From assembly GCA_903834845.1 (NCBI GenBank), contig CAILKW010000726.1:1-40534 (forward strand): 40,534 bases of DNA, given 5' to 3'. The translations under genes and the position numbers were made by a program. This DNA is from an uncultured Bacteroidia bacterium. Its GTDB lineage: Bacteria; Bacteroidota; Bacteroidia; Bacteroidales; Prolixibacteraceae. The stretch's first letter is position 1. Every line of letters starts with the position of its first letter. Below are positions 1 through 9,773 of the stretch, piece after piece. The notes beneath the pieces are model-generated. The model was given only the letters and a program-made list of their open reading frames with translations, searched no databases and was not told the origin of the DNA.

Positions 1-3000
1 CCGTTGCCAGGTGTAACTATATATGTGAAAGGTACTACCACTGGAACTATTACCGATATTGACGGCAATTTCAGCTTGGCTGTACCTGCGGATGCTAAAA
101 TTCTGGTATTCTCATTTATAGGGATGAAAACGCAGGAATTTCCTATTTCAGAAAAAACAATTTTTAATGTTATTATGTCGGAGGCGTTGGTAACCATGGA
201 TGAAGTTATAGCTGTGGGGTATGGTGTGCAAAAGAAAGCTAGTGTTGTTGGTGCGATTACCTCTACAACCAGCAAAGAGCTGGTTCGGTCGGGAGGTGTT
301 ACGAATATGGCCATGGCCCTTACAGGTAAACTGGCTGGGGTTACGACCATTCAAACAACCGGACAGCCCGGAAAGGAAGATCCTAAAATCTACATCCGTG
401 GTCAGGGAACCTGGAATGGCGGGCTGCCTTATATTTTGGTTGATGGTGTTGAACGTAAAATGAACGACCTCGACATGAGTGAGGTGGACAACATATCGGT
501 ACTGAAAGATGCTTCGGCAACTGCGGTTTATGGGGTGAAAGGAGCCAATGGCGTTATCCTGATTACCACCAAACGCGGATCAATAGGGAAACCTCAATTG
601 AGTGTTTCCGCCAATTCAACCTTAAGGTGGCCAGCCGGATTAATGCCAAAACTTGATTCCTACGATATGTATATGGTAAAGAACTCGGCCATTGAGCGTG
701 AAGTTCCCTTGTTGGAAGCCATGTGGGGTGATTATACTCCGCTGGCAGTTGTTCAGCGTTACCGCAACCAGCAAAGCCTGAAATACCCCGAAGCTTATCC
801 GAATGTGGACTGGCAAAAGGAAATGGTTAAACCCTATACCATGGACCACCGGGTAAATATGAACGTTTCGGGAGGTACCGATTTTGCCAAATACTTTAGT
901 TCGCTGGCTTACAGCACACAGGGTGACTTGTTGAAGGTGCCTGACAATGGCCGGGGTTATACCCCTGGTTTTGGATACGACAAGTTTAACTTCCGTACCA
1001 ACCTCGATTTAAACCTTACCAAAACCACTTCCCTGAAATTTAACCTCGCAGGTGTTTACAGCCAGTTGAAGTCTAATCGGTCCGCTGTTTTAGATATATC
1101 CTATATTTTAAGTGCCCAGTATGCTTTGCCTCCCAATGCTTATCTACCGCAATATGCTGACGGCCGCTGGGGAGTGAGCACCAACGGCGATGTTCGCATG
1201 GTGAATTCTGTAGCGGTAATGGCCAATTCGGGATATGACAAGACGGTAACTACCGATTTAACATCGGATTTGGGTATCAATCAAAAACTCGATTTTATTA
1301 CCCAGGGACTGAGCGCTAGTGCCAATTTATCGTTCGACAACCATTTCGAAGCTATTAAATCGATTGTTGATGGATCCTGGCCAACCAAATACATTAACCC
1401 AGCCATTGAAGACATGCCTGCCGGTGGTGATCCTAATTCATACATCATCCTCGGGCCGGTTGCCGGTATCAACCAGTTTGTCTGGGTTTACCGGCCCTGG
1501 TCTTTGGCGGACGAAAATGCAGACAATTCATTGAGTACGCTGCGCCGCCGTTTGTATTACCAGGCACAGCTTAGCTATGCCCGCAGTTTTGGCAAACACG
1601 ATGTAACAGCTACTAGTGTTTTTACACGGGAACAACTGGCTACCGGCAGCGAATTTCAGCGTTACCGGGAAGATTGGGTTGCCCGTGCCACTTACAATTT
1701 CGATAACCGCTATTTTGCCGAGTTTAACGGTGCCTACAACGGTTCCGAAAAATTTGGCCCTGCATACCGGTTTGCTTTCTTCCCATCAGGTGCTATGGGC
1801 TGGACCATATCGAATGAAAAATTCATGAAAAGTACCTCAGGTTGGCTCAATAAATTGAAATTGCGTTATTCTTACGGAAAAATTGGAGATGACGGTGGTT
1901 TAAGCCAACGCTGGATGTATGCCACACAATGGAATTATGGTGGCAATAATGGAGGTCAGCTACCAATTAGCCAATATTTTCCTACATCTGCTGCTCAGCG
2001 AAGTCCATACATCATGTATAACGAACAATCAGTAGGAAATCCCGACATACAATGGGAAACCGCTCTAAAGTCGAACCTGGGTCTCGAAATGTCGGTATTA
2101 AATAATATGCTTTCAGGTAATTTCGAGTATTTTACTGAAGACCGCACCAACGTGATGGTAGCAGGTTTAAGTCGTATTCTTCCTGCCTATTTTGGAACTG
2201 AAGCGCCAACAGCCAACGTTGGACGTGTGACAAAAAAAGGGTATGAAATTGAGCTTCGGTTCAACAAGAACCTGAATAACTGGCACCTTTGGGCCGAGGC
2301 AAGCATGACCCATGCAGTCGATAAAATCATGGAAAAGGAAGAACCTGAGTTAAAAGACCCACACCTTTTGGCAAAAGGTTTTCAGATTGACCAGACCCGA
2401 ACGACCATTAGCACCGGATTTATTCAAACCTGGGATGAAATTTATGGCACTACACCTTTTGTATCAAGTGATGGTCAAAGATTACCTGGCAACTATTCAA
2501 TCATTGATTTTGATGGGGACGGGGTTATCGATGGGGCCAAAGATACAGCCCCTTATGGCTATTCAAACCGTCCGCAAAACAATTACAACTTGTCTCTCGG
2601 AGTAGACTACAAGGGTTGGAGCGGGATGGTTCAGTTCTACGGCGTAAACAATGTGACACGATATGTTTCCTTCGAAAATTTCGTGAGCAATATCGATATT
2701 GCTTATCAGCAAACTCTTGACCATTGGTCAAAAGAAAATCCGGATGCCAGTTATTTTATACCCCGCTGGAAAACACCAGGAGGCCAAAATAACGCTCAGA
2801 TTTTTCATTACGATGGTTCTTACCTTCGTTTAAAGACTGCTGAAATAGCCTATACTTTTACAGGTGCAGGGTTGAAACGTTACGGCATGTCTGGACTAAA
2901 ACTGTACCTGAACGGGAACAACCTGTTTTTCTGGTCAAAAATGCCCGATGACAGGGAACAAGCAAATAATTCGAGCCTCGGCCTCTCTGGCGACAGATTC

Positions 3001-3054
3001 GGAGCTTATCCGACTTCAACGCGAATTAACGTGGGTATAGATATTAAATTTTAA
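1..3054 (+). CDS. SusC-like TonB-dependent outer-membrane receptor (5' end cut by window)
   Basis: Outer-membrane TonB-dependent transporter that would import oligosaccharides together with its SusD partner. The visible protein begins inside the carboxypeptidase-regulatory-like domain (PGVTIYVKGTTTGTITDIDG), so the TTG start in the ORF track is an artefact and the signal peptide lies left of the window. A TonB-box-like VIAVGYG follows, then a plug domain with the SusC-typical pattern LKDASATAVYGVKGANGVI near residue 165-185, and a long beta-barrel ending in an aromatic residue (DIKF), as expected for BAM-dependent insertion. About 1017 residues are visible, so only some 50-150 are missing. 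It sits 10 bases before its SusD partner. Family assignment is secure; substrate cannot be read from sequence. Confidence 0.97.
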   Translation, partial: PLPGVTIYVKGTTTGTITDIDGNFSLAVPADAKILVFSFIGMKTQEFPISEKTIFNVIMSEALVTMDEVIAVGYGVQKKASVVGAITSTTSKELVRSGGVTNMAMALTGKLAGVTTIQTTGQPGKEDPKIYIRGQGTWNGGLPYILVDGVERKMNDLDMSEVDNISVLKDASATAVYGVKGANGVILITTKRGSIGKPQLSVSANSTLRWPAGLMPKLDSYDMYMVKNSAIEREVPLLEAMWGDYTPLAVVQRYRNQQSLKYPEAYPNVDWQKEMVKPYTMDHRVNMNVSGGTDFAKYFSSLAYSTQGDLLKVPDNGRGYTPGFGYDKFNFRTNLDLNLTKTTSLKFNLAGVYSQLKSNRSAVLDISYILSAQYALPPNAYLPQYADGRWGVSTNGDVRMVNSVAVMANSGYDKTVTTDLTSDLGINQKLDFITQGLSASANLSFDNHFEAIKSIVDGSWPTKYINPAIEDMPAGGDPNSYIILGPVAGINQFVWVYRPWSLADENADNSLSTLRRRLYYQAQLSYARSFGKHDVTATSVFTREQLATGSEFQRYREDWVARATYNFDNRYFAEFNGAYNGSEKFGPAYRFAFFPSGAMGWTISNEKFMKSTSGWLNKLKLRYSYGKIGDDGGLSQRWMYATQWNYGGNNGGQLPISQYFPTSAAQRSPYIMYNEQSVGNPDIQWETALKSNLGLEMSVLNNMLSGNFEYFTEDRTNVMVAGLSRILPAYFGTEAPTANVGRVTKKGYEIELRFNKNLNNWHLWAEASMTHAVDKIMEKEEPELKDPHLLAKGFQIDQTRTTISTGFIQTWDEIYGTTPFVSSDGQRLPGNYSIIDFDGDGVIDGAKDTAPYGYSNRPQNNYNLSLGVDYKGWSGMVQFYGVNNVTRYVSFENFVSNIDIAYQQTLDHWSKENPDASYFIPRWKTPGGQNNAQIFHYDGSYLRLKTAEIAYTFTGAGLKRYGMSGLKLYLNGNNLFFWSKMPDDREQANNSSLGLSGDRFGAYPTSTRINVGIDIKF

Positions 3055-3064
3055 AGACTGAACG

Positions 3065-4894
3065 ATGAAAAAGATATTTACAAAAATAAAAACAGCGATA
3101 GCTTTTGCAGCTATTGCCGGAGGATTTCTCTTAGGCGGTTGTAAAGAATATCTCGACCAGGCGCCTGAAGCTTCAGTTAATCAGGAAGATGCATTTAAAA
3201 ATTTCACCAGCTTTCAGGGTTTTGTCGAAGGGTGTCAAAATCAGGTGGTTGATGTAGTGCGGACGGTTGACTTCGGCGACTATAATCTGGTTGATGAAAC
3301 TCGGAGGGCAGTAACCTTTGTGATGGGAAATGGTTTTGACAGTGGCGATTACTGGAGCTGGCAGGGTGGTTATGGATCCTATTTTGGAAGAACCGGTGCT
3401 TATAATTATACAAACATGCAAGATCCACTTAGTCCAAATGCAAAAAGCACCTGGTATGGTGGGTGGTACGCAATTCGCAGGGCCAACCTGGGTCTGGCCA
3501 ACCTGGATAAACTGGTGAATGCCACACAGGAAGAAAAAGATCTGATAAAAGGACAACTGTTATTTTTCAGGGCTTACTTTTATTTCACCATGATGCGTGA
3601 CTGGGGTGGGTTACCCTATTTGGACAAAGTGTTGGAGCCTACCGAGGAGATGAAATATCCCCGTTTGAACTACCTTCAGACTGCAACGAAAGCGGATGCC
3701 GATTTTGCTGAAGCTGCCAAATTATTACCCCTGGATTGGGACAAAATTGCGGCAGGGCAAAAAACCCTTGGCAATAACCGGCAACGGATCAACAAGATTA
3801 TGGCATTGGCCTTCCAGGCCAAAAACCTGTTGTATGCAGCTAGCCCTTTGATGAACAAGGAATCGACCGGTAGCGCTACCTATAATGTTGAACTTTGCAA
3901 AAAGGCGGCAGATTTGTTCGCGCAAGTAATTAGCACCAGCGAACAGTCCGGTATTTATACCCTTCAGCCCTGGGCTACCTATTCCGATATTTTTTACAGG
4001 GTTTCACCATCAAAGGATCTTCCCGGAGGTGCCGAGGTGATATTTAATGCCCCTTTTTATTTAACGGCATCGGGGAACACTAAAAATGACTGGGGGCTTC
4101 CCAACTGTGGATTTATAGCACAGACAGTTGGTGTGTGTGCCAATTATGTGAAAAACTGGGGGATGAAAAACGGTTTGCCCATCAGCGACCCTGCCTCGGG
4201 CTTTAACCCTGCCGACCCATGGAGCAACCGCGACCCACGGTTTTATAAGGCTATCGTGGTAGACGGGGATAAAGTATGCAACGCCACCTCCTCGGGAGGC
4301 GATCAGTTCTTTCAATCATCAAATAATGCAAGGCATCGTAGTGCGTCTAACAATATCACAGGCTTTATGTCGAATAAATATTGGGGTTTAACCTGTAACA
4401 AATTTGACAATGCCTGGCAAAACCAGAATTACCATTTTTTATGTCCTATTCTGCGTTTGGCCGATGTTTACTTGTTGTATGCTGAAGCTGTATTGCAAGG
4501 GTACGGTACACCTCAAAGCAGTGCTTCGGGAAGTATTACCGCTGTAGCTGCTGTGAATAAGGTTCGTGCCCGTGCAACGGTTCCCGATCTTGATGCGAAG
4601 TTTACCGCTTCAAAAGATGTTTTTATGGAACAGATTGTATTGGAACGCGCGGTGGAATTGTCCTTTGAAGCCCATCGCTGGAATGATTTACGCCGCTGGC
4701 TGAAAAATGGCGATCCGAGATACCTGGATAAAACCGAATTGCTGTTCGATCGTGACCCGGTTACCAAAAAGCCGATCAATATTCAGGAACGCCTGATGAT
4801 TCAGCGTGTTGTTTCGGATAAGCACAACTGGTTGCCGTTCCCCGTCAATACGGTCACGCTTTACAAGGAGTTCAAGCAGAATCCGGGTTGGTAA
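3065..4894 (+). CDS. SusD/RagB-like surface glycan-binding lipoprotein, partner of first SusC
   Basis: Surface lipoprotein that caps the SusC barrel and binds glycan. The N-terminus is a lipoprotein signal peptide with lipobox LGGC (Cys about residue 26), followed by KEYLDQAPEA, the classic SusD start. The TPR-like helices include the conserved region GQLLFFRAYFYFTMMRDWGG, and the C-terminal half has the SusD-typical RLADVYLLYAEA and LSFEAHRWNDLRRW. It ends in NPGW, the usual SusD terminus. The 609-residue length is normal to slightly long for the family. It starts 10 bases after the SusC stop, so the two are co-transcribed. Confidence 0.97.
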   Translation: MKKIFTKIKTAIAFAAIAGGFLLGGCKEYLDQAPEASVNQEDAFKNFTSFQGFVEGCQNQVVDVVRTVDFGDYNLVDETRRAVTFVMGNGFDSGDYWSWQGGYGSYFGRTGAYNYTNMQDPLSPNAKSTWYGGWYAIRRANLGLANLDKLVNATQEEKDLIKGQLLFFRAYFYFTMMRDWGGLPYLDKVLEPTEEMKYPRLNYLQTATKADADFAEAAKLLPLDWDKIAAGQKTLGNNRQRINKIMALAFQAKNLLYAASPLMNKESTGSATYNVELCKKAADLFAQVISTSEQSGIYTLQPWATYSDIFYRVSPSKDLPGGAEVIFNAPFYLTASGNTKNDWGLPNCGFIAQTVGVCANYVKNWGMKNGLPISDPASGFNPADPWSNRDPRFYKAIVVDGDKVCNATSSGGDQFFQSSNNARHRSASNNITGFMSNKYWGLTCNKFDNAWQNQNYHFLCPILRLADVYLLYAEAVLQGYGTPQSSASGSITAVAAVNKVRARATVPDLDAKFTASKDVFMEQIVLERAVELSFEAHRWNDLRRWLKNGDPRYLDKTELLFDRDPVTKKPINIQERLMIQRVVSDKHNWLPFPVNTVTLYKEFKQNPGW

Positions 4895-4923
4895 ACTACA
4901 GTCTTTCACATAAAACATACAGA

Positions 4924-7900
4924 ATGCATATGAAAAATATATTTCTTATATATCTGGTTCTTTTTGTCTTTACGTTAGGCGTAGTACAAGCCCAACCCAA
5001 AGCGAAACAGCCAACAGTAACGATCGAATCAGTGATCAAAGATGATCAGGGTCGACCTGTAGAGGGGGCCAAAATCTATGGCAAGGAGGGAGCAATTATT
5101 GTAAACAGCGATGCCAAGGGGCATTTTAAGATCAATGTACCGGAATCCACCGAACTTTTGATTGAGTCAGACGGCTATGAATCGCAGGTGGTGAGCCTTG
5201 AAGCAGCCCCTTCGGGGATAAGCTTAAAATCATCACCCTTTCTCAGGGGTGAAAACGACGATGTTAAAGTTGCTTTTGGTACCGTTAAGAAGGCTGATCT
5301 GCTGGGAGACATCTCGGTAATCAAACCCCCGGAGTTTATCGGATACGACAATACACAGTATGTTCCTGATGCCATTACCGGTCGCGTAGCCGGGATGTTG
5401 GGCAGCAACAACATTCGCGGACTTGGCGATGCTATGGTTGTACTGGACGGGATCCCGCGCTACTCGAAGATTTCGGACATCAACCTGAACATGGAGGAGA
5501 TCGACCAGATCACTGTGTTGAAGGATGCAGGCGCAGTGGCCCTTTACGGCACCCAAGCCCGCAACGGGGTGATTGTGATCACCACCAAGCGCGGCAAAGC
5601 TTACAAGCGTGACATAAATGTGTCGTTGCAGTACGGCATGGCCAAACCCAAGGCCCTTCCGCAATACCTTGGATCGGCCGATTATATGGAATTGTACAAC
5701 GAGGCCTCCGTTAACGACGGTCTGCCAGCCAAATACGATGCGACAACCATTAACAATTACCGCACAGGTAACCCTTACCGTTACCCAAGTGTCGATTATT
5801 ATTCGCCCGATTACCTGAAGTCGTTCCGGACCTATTCAAAATTAATGGCCGAGTTTTCGGGTGGTAATGAGAATACACAGTTTTATGCTAACCTGGGTTG
5901 GGGCCGCGACGGTAGCCTGCTGAATTTCGGTCAGGGTAAAGAGGCCAACAACAACAGGTTCAATGCCCGTGCGAATGTCGATTTCAAGATCACCGATTTC
6001 ATCAGGAGTAATGTTGACATTGCCGGTATCTTCGATTTTAATAAATCGCCCAAAGGAAGTTATTACAGCGACGCCTCCACACTGCGTCCGTACCTGTTCA
6101 GCCCGCTGTTGCCATTCGATTTGATGGAGCGCAAGAATGTAGCACTTCAGGCTTTGGTTAATGCACGCAAAAACCAGGTTGGGGATCAGTACCTGTTGGG
6201 CGGAACCCAGCAGAACCAGAGCACCCCGTTTGCCGATGTATATGCCGGGGGCATCAACCAGCCGGTTCGCCGTACGATGCAGTTCAACAACGGGATCAAC
6301 GTTGACCTGGGTATGCTCACCAAGGGCTTGTCGCTGAAGACCAACATGAGTTTCGACTTTTACAACTATTACAACCAGGAAATAGCCAATACCTATTCGG
6401 TTTACGCACCGGTTTGGTCGGCCACTTCGGATTCGATCACAGCACTTACGCAGTATGGTACCGATGCCCGTCCGGGCACCCAGAATGTGAGCTCACCCGA
6501 CTTTTTGCGCCGTATGGCCTATTCTGCCCAGATCGATTATAAGCGCAGTTTCGGGATGCACAACGTGGATGCCACCCTGCTCGGATATGCCGGTACCATC
6601 AAGCTCAAAGGAACACTCCAGCCCGACAAGAATACGCATGTGGGCCTGCGTCTGGCGTATAACTACAACAACAAGTACTATGCCGATTTCAGCAGTGCGT
6701 ATGTGAGTTCAAACCAGTTGCCCCAGGGCAACCGGGGTGCTTTTTCACCCACACTTTCGCTGGGCTGGGTGATCAGCAAGGAAGGCTTCCTGTCGGATAA
6801 CAAAAACATCGGTTACCTGAAGCTGAAAGCCTCGGCCGGAGTGGTTAACACCGACATGAGCCTGGGAGGTTTTTACTATTACGAAAGCGTGTATGGCGGT
6901 CAGGGCAGTTATTCCTGGTCCGACGGGGCATGGAGCAACGGCGGTATCGGATCGACCCGCGGAGCGAACAGTTCACTTGGCTTCGAGCAGCGGCAGGAGT
7001 TCAACGTGGGACTTGAAGGACAATTCTTTAACCGTTCGGTATTGATTGATGCCAATGTATTCAACACCCGTATCGCCAATAAATACACCCGCAGGGGAAC
7101 TCTGTACCCAACTTATTACAGTGACTTTATGCCATGGGACAATTACGACATCGACGGATACAGTGGCGCCGAGCTGGGCATTGCTTACTCGAAGAAAGTA
7201 GGCGATTTTGGGTTCGACCTTGGCGTAACGGGCATGTACTGGAACTCGAAAGTGGTCCAGAAAGACGAGATCTATTCGGAAGAGTACCTGTACCGCAAAG
7301 GAAACCCGGTCGACAGCTATTTTGGCTATGTTTCAGAAGGCCTTTTCACAGATGCAGCAGACATTAAGGACCACGCGTTCCAGACTTTTGGCGTTGTCAA
7401 ACCGGGCGACATCAAGTACAAGGACCAGAATGGAGACAAGGTGATCGACAGCAACGACCAGGTAAAAATTGGGCGGTGGAACGCACCGTTGACCTACGGG
7501 TTAAACCTGAAGCTGACGTACAAGGACTTCAGTTTGTTTGCCATCGGCACAGGCAGTAACGGAGCGGATGCCTTTTTGGGCGGACCGTACTACCGTCCCG
7601 ACGGCGATGTGAAATACTCGGTTATCGCCAATGAGCGATGGACACCGGCAACCAGTTCAACGGCAAAGTATCCGCGCTTAAGTTCCAAGACCAACACGAA
7701 CAACAACCAGACCTCCACGTTCTGGCAGTATGCCAACAACTCGTTCTCGTTGAACCGGGTCCAGCTCACTTACGAGATGCCCGAAAGCATCTGTAGCAAG
7801 CTGTCCATGAAAACCCTGGGCATTTATGTGAGCGGTTCGGGCATTGGCACGATCTCGAAACAGAACGATGTTCGTTACCTGAGTGTAGGTGTGGAACCAC

Positions 7901-7941
7901 AGTACCGTTATTTCACCCTGGGTTTGCGCACCATGTTTTAA
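4924..7941 (+). CDS. Second SusC-like TonB-dependent receptor
   Basis: Second outer-membrane TonB-dependent receptor. The ORF-track start (TTG at 4888) lies inside the preceding SusD gene; the credible starts are ATG 4924 or ATG 4930, both leading into the signal peptide KNIFLIYLVLFVFTLGVVQAQ. A carboxypeptidase-regulatory-like domain (about residues 30-100) is followed by a plug with ITVLKDAGAVALYGTQARNG, close to the SusC consensus LKDASATALYG. The TonB-box region is atypical: DVKVAFGTVKKADLLG replaces the usual VVVGYG. The barrel ends in RTMF. It is paired with the next gene (SusD-like). Codons are GC-richer than in the first SusC. Family secure, substrate unknown. Confidence 0.96.
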   Translation: MHMKNIFLIYLVLFVFTLGVVQAQPKAKQPTVTIESVIKDDQGRPVEGAKIYGKEGAIIVNSDAKGHFKINVPESTELLIESDGYESQVVSLEAAPSGISLKSSPFLRGENDDVKVAFGTVKKADLLGDISVIKPPEFIGYDNTQYVPDAITGRVAGMLGSNNIRGLGDAMVVLDGIPRYSKISDINLNMEEIDQITVLKDAGAVALYGTQARNGVIVITTKRGKAYKRDINVSLQYGMAKPKALPQYLGSADYMELYNEASVNDGLPAKYDATTINNYRTGNPYRYPSVDYYSPDYLKSFRTYSKLMAEFSGGNENTQFYANLGWGRDGSLLNFGQGKEANNNRFNARANVDFKITDFIRSNVDIAGIFDFNKSPKGSYYSDASTLRPYLFSPLLPFDLMERKNVALQALVNARKNQVGDQYLLGGTQQNQSTPFADVYAGGINQPVRRTMQFNNGINVDLGMLTKGLSLKTNMSFDFYNYYNQEIANTYSVYAPVWSATSDSITALTQYGTDARPGTQNVSSPDFLRRMAYSAQIDYKRSFGMHNVDATLLGYAGTIKLKGTLQPDKNTHVGLRLAYNYNNKYYADFSSAYVSSNQLPQGNRGAFSPTLSLGWVISKEGFLSDNKNIGYLKLKASAGVVNTDMSLGGFYYYESVYGGQGSYSWSDGAWSNGGIGSTRGANSSLGFEQRQEFNVGLEGQFFNRSVLIDANVFNTRIANKYTRRGTLYPTYYSDFMPWDNYDIDGYSGAELGIAYSKKVGDFGFDLGVTGMYWNSKVVQKDEIYSEEYLYRKGNPVDSYFGYVSEGLFTDAADIKDHAFQTFGVVKPGDIKYKDQNGDKVIDSNDQVKIGRWNAPLTYGLNLKLTYKDFSLFAIGTGSNGADAFLGGPYYRPDGDVKYSVIANERWTPATSSTAKYPRLSSKTNTNNNQTSTFWQYANNSFSLNRVQLTYEMPESICSKLSMKTLGIYVSGSGIGTISKQNDVRYLSVGVEPQYRYFTLGLRTMF

Positions 7942-7959
7942 CCATTAAAGCTTTACATT

Positions 7960-9735
7960 ATGAGACAAATAAAAATATATTATCTGTTACTGATCGTTGT
8001 TTGGCTGAGTTTTGCAGGATGTTCGAGCCTGCTTGACCCCGAGAATGACAATCACGATACCTTCAACCGGGTTACCTACGATCCGGCCTATGCCGAAGGA
8101 CTGCTGATGAATGTTTACAGCAAGCTGCCTTCCGCCGGTTTCAGTTTTAACGATGTGGCCACCGATGATGCGATATCTAACGACAAGTTCAACGGATACC
8201 TTCGTATGGCCACCGGTCAGTGGTCGGCACAGTACAACCCGGTGAGCAACTGGGACAACCTGAACAAGGGGATCCTGTACCTTAATCTGTTTATTCCACA
8301 GATTGAGAAAGAAACCTGGTCGTGGACCAATGAGGACATCAACAAGATGTTTAAAGCCCGTTTGACAGGCGAAGCTTATGCCCTGAGAGGTTTGTTCCGT
8401 TACCACTTGTTGCAGACCATCGCCGGCAAGTCGGCCAGTGGTAAAATGTTGGGTATACCGTTGTGGAACGAATTCCTTGATGAGAAGGCCAATTTTAACA
8501 TGAGTCGTGCAGAGTTTACAGTTACTGTTGCGGCCATCAATGCCGATTTCGATAAGGCTGCGAGCTACCTCCCAATGGATTTTCTCAATGTTAGCACCGC
8601 GGCTCAGATGTTGCCTGCCTTTTCGACTGTCAACGTTACGGATTACAATACGGTATTCGGACAGGTAAGCAACCAGCGGATCACCAAACGTATTGTACTT
8701 GGGTTCAAGGCCCGCGCCGCCTTACTGGCTGCCAGCCCTGCTTTCAATACGGCCAACGACCAGAACCTTTGGGTGAATGCAGCCAATGCCGCGGCCGATG
8801 TGCTGAACCAGATCCCTTCCACGCCCGGTCTTTCCGGGTTGGATGCCAACGGTCATATTTTCTTCCAGGCTGCCAGGGTCGATGCGGTTTCGGTAACGGC
8901 CGATGCCAAGGAAATGTTGTGGAGGGGCCCGTCGAACGGACTGACCAACACGCTGGAAAAAAGGATGCTTCCCCCGGGGCTGAACGGCAACGGCGAAGTA
9001 AACCCGAGCCAGAACCTGGTTGATGCATTCCCGATGAAAAACGGTTACCCGATTGGCGATGCCGCCAGTACCTACAATTCGGCAAACCCGTATGCCAACC
9101 GCGACCCGCGCCTTGCACTGTATATCCTGCATAACGGGGCCACGCTTCAGGGCAAAGTGATCAAGACCGCAGTTGGCGGGGGCGTAAATGCCACAGACTC
9201 GGTGACCACTTCGACCCGCACGGGCTATTACCTGCGCAAGCTGATCCGTGAGGACATCGTATTCTCGGCCGATGGAACGGCAACCACCAAGAAACACTAT
9301 GCGGTGCACATGCGCTACACCGAACTGTTTTTGAACTATGCCGAAGCTGCCAACGAAGCCTGGGGCCCAACAGGTGTTGGGGCTCTTGCCACTTACAGCG
9401 CCAAAGACGTTGTAGCTGCCGTCCGCAAACGTGCCGGCATTACCCAGCCCGATGCGTACCTGAACACAATCACCACCAAAGAGGCGATGCGTGCGCTGAT
9501 CCGCAACGAACGCCGCCTGGAATTGTGCTTCGAAGGGTTCCGTTTTTGGGATATCCGCCGCTGGGGCCAGCCGCTGACCGAGGCTGCCAAAGGTGTTGCC
9601 ATAAATATCACAGCTACCACGTTCAACTATGTTGATGTTGAACCACGTGTCTATCAACCCTATATGCAATATGCCCCGCTTCCTCAGCAGGAAGTATTGA
9701 AATTCCCTGCATTGGAACAAAACGCAGGCTGGTAA
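7960..9735 (+). CDS. Second SusD/RagB-like lipoprotein
   Basis: SusD-family surface glycan-binding lipoprotein paired with the second SusC, 18 bases downstream. The signal peptide has lipobox FAGC (Cys about residue 21) followed by SSLLDPENDN. Visible SusD signatures are GEAYALRGLFRYHLL in the TPR-like helices, YTELFLNYAEAANEAWG, and RRLELCFEGFRFWDIRRWGQ near the C-terminus, which ends LEQNAGW. Length (591 aa) is typical. GC-rich like its SusC partner, so the pair looks like one unit. Confidence 0.96.
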   Translation: MRQIKIYYLLLIVVWLSFAGCSSLLDPENDNHDTFNRVTYDPAYAEGLLMNVYSKLPSAGFSFNDVATDDAISNDKFNGYLRMATGQWSAQYNPVSNWDNLNKGILYLNLFIPQIEKETWSWTNEDINKMFKARLTGEAYALRGLFRYHLLQTIAGKSASGKMLGIPLWNEFLDEKANFNMSRAEFTVTVAAINADFDKAASYLPMDFLNVSTAAQMLPAFSTVNVTDYNTVFGQVSNQRITKRIVLGFKARAALLAASPAFNTANDQNLWVNAANAAADVLNQIPSTPGLSGLDANGHIFFQAARVDAVSVTADAKEMLWRGPSNGLTNTLEKRMLPPGLNGNGEVNPSQNLVDAFPMKNGYPIGDAASTYNSANPYANRDPRLALYILHNGATLQGKVIKTAVGGGVNATDSVTTSTRTGYYLRKLIREDIVFSADGTATTKKHYAVHMRYTELFLNYAEAANEAWGPTGVGALATYSAKDVVAAVRKRAGITQPDAYLNTITTKEAMRALIRNERRLELCFEGFRFWDIRRWGQPLTEAAKGVAINITATTFNYVDVEPRVYQPYMQYAPLPQQEVLKFPALEQNAGW

Positions 9736-9773
9736 GCTGAAGATTATAAAGTATAATTTATAAAATTACGAAT

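Noticed and set aside
4888-4923. TTG start of second SusC in the ORF track
   Set aside because: It overlaps the SusD stop, and the signal peptide begins at the ATG at 4924/4930.
8722-9720. 332-aa ORF on the - strand inside the second SusD gene
   Set aside because: It lies wholly opposite a clear SusD coding region in GC-rich codons, which create long antisense frames; its composition is low-complexity and it has no recognisable motif.
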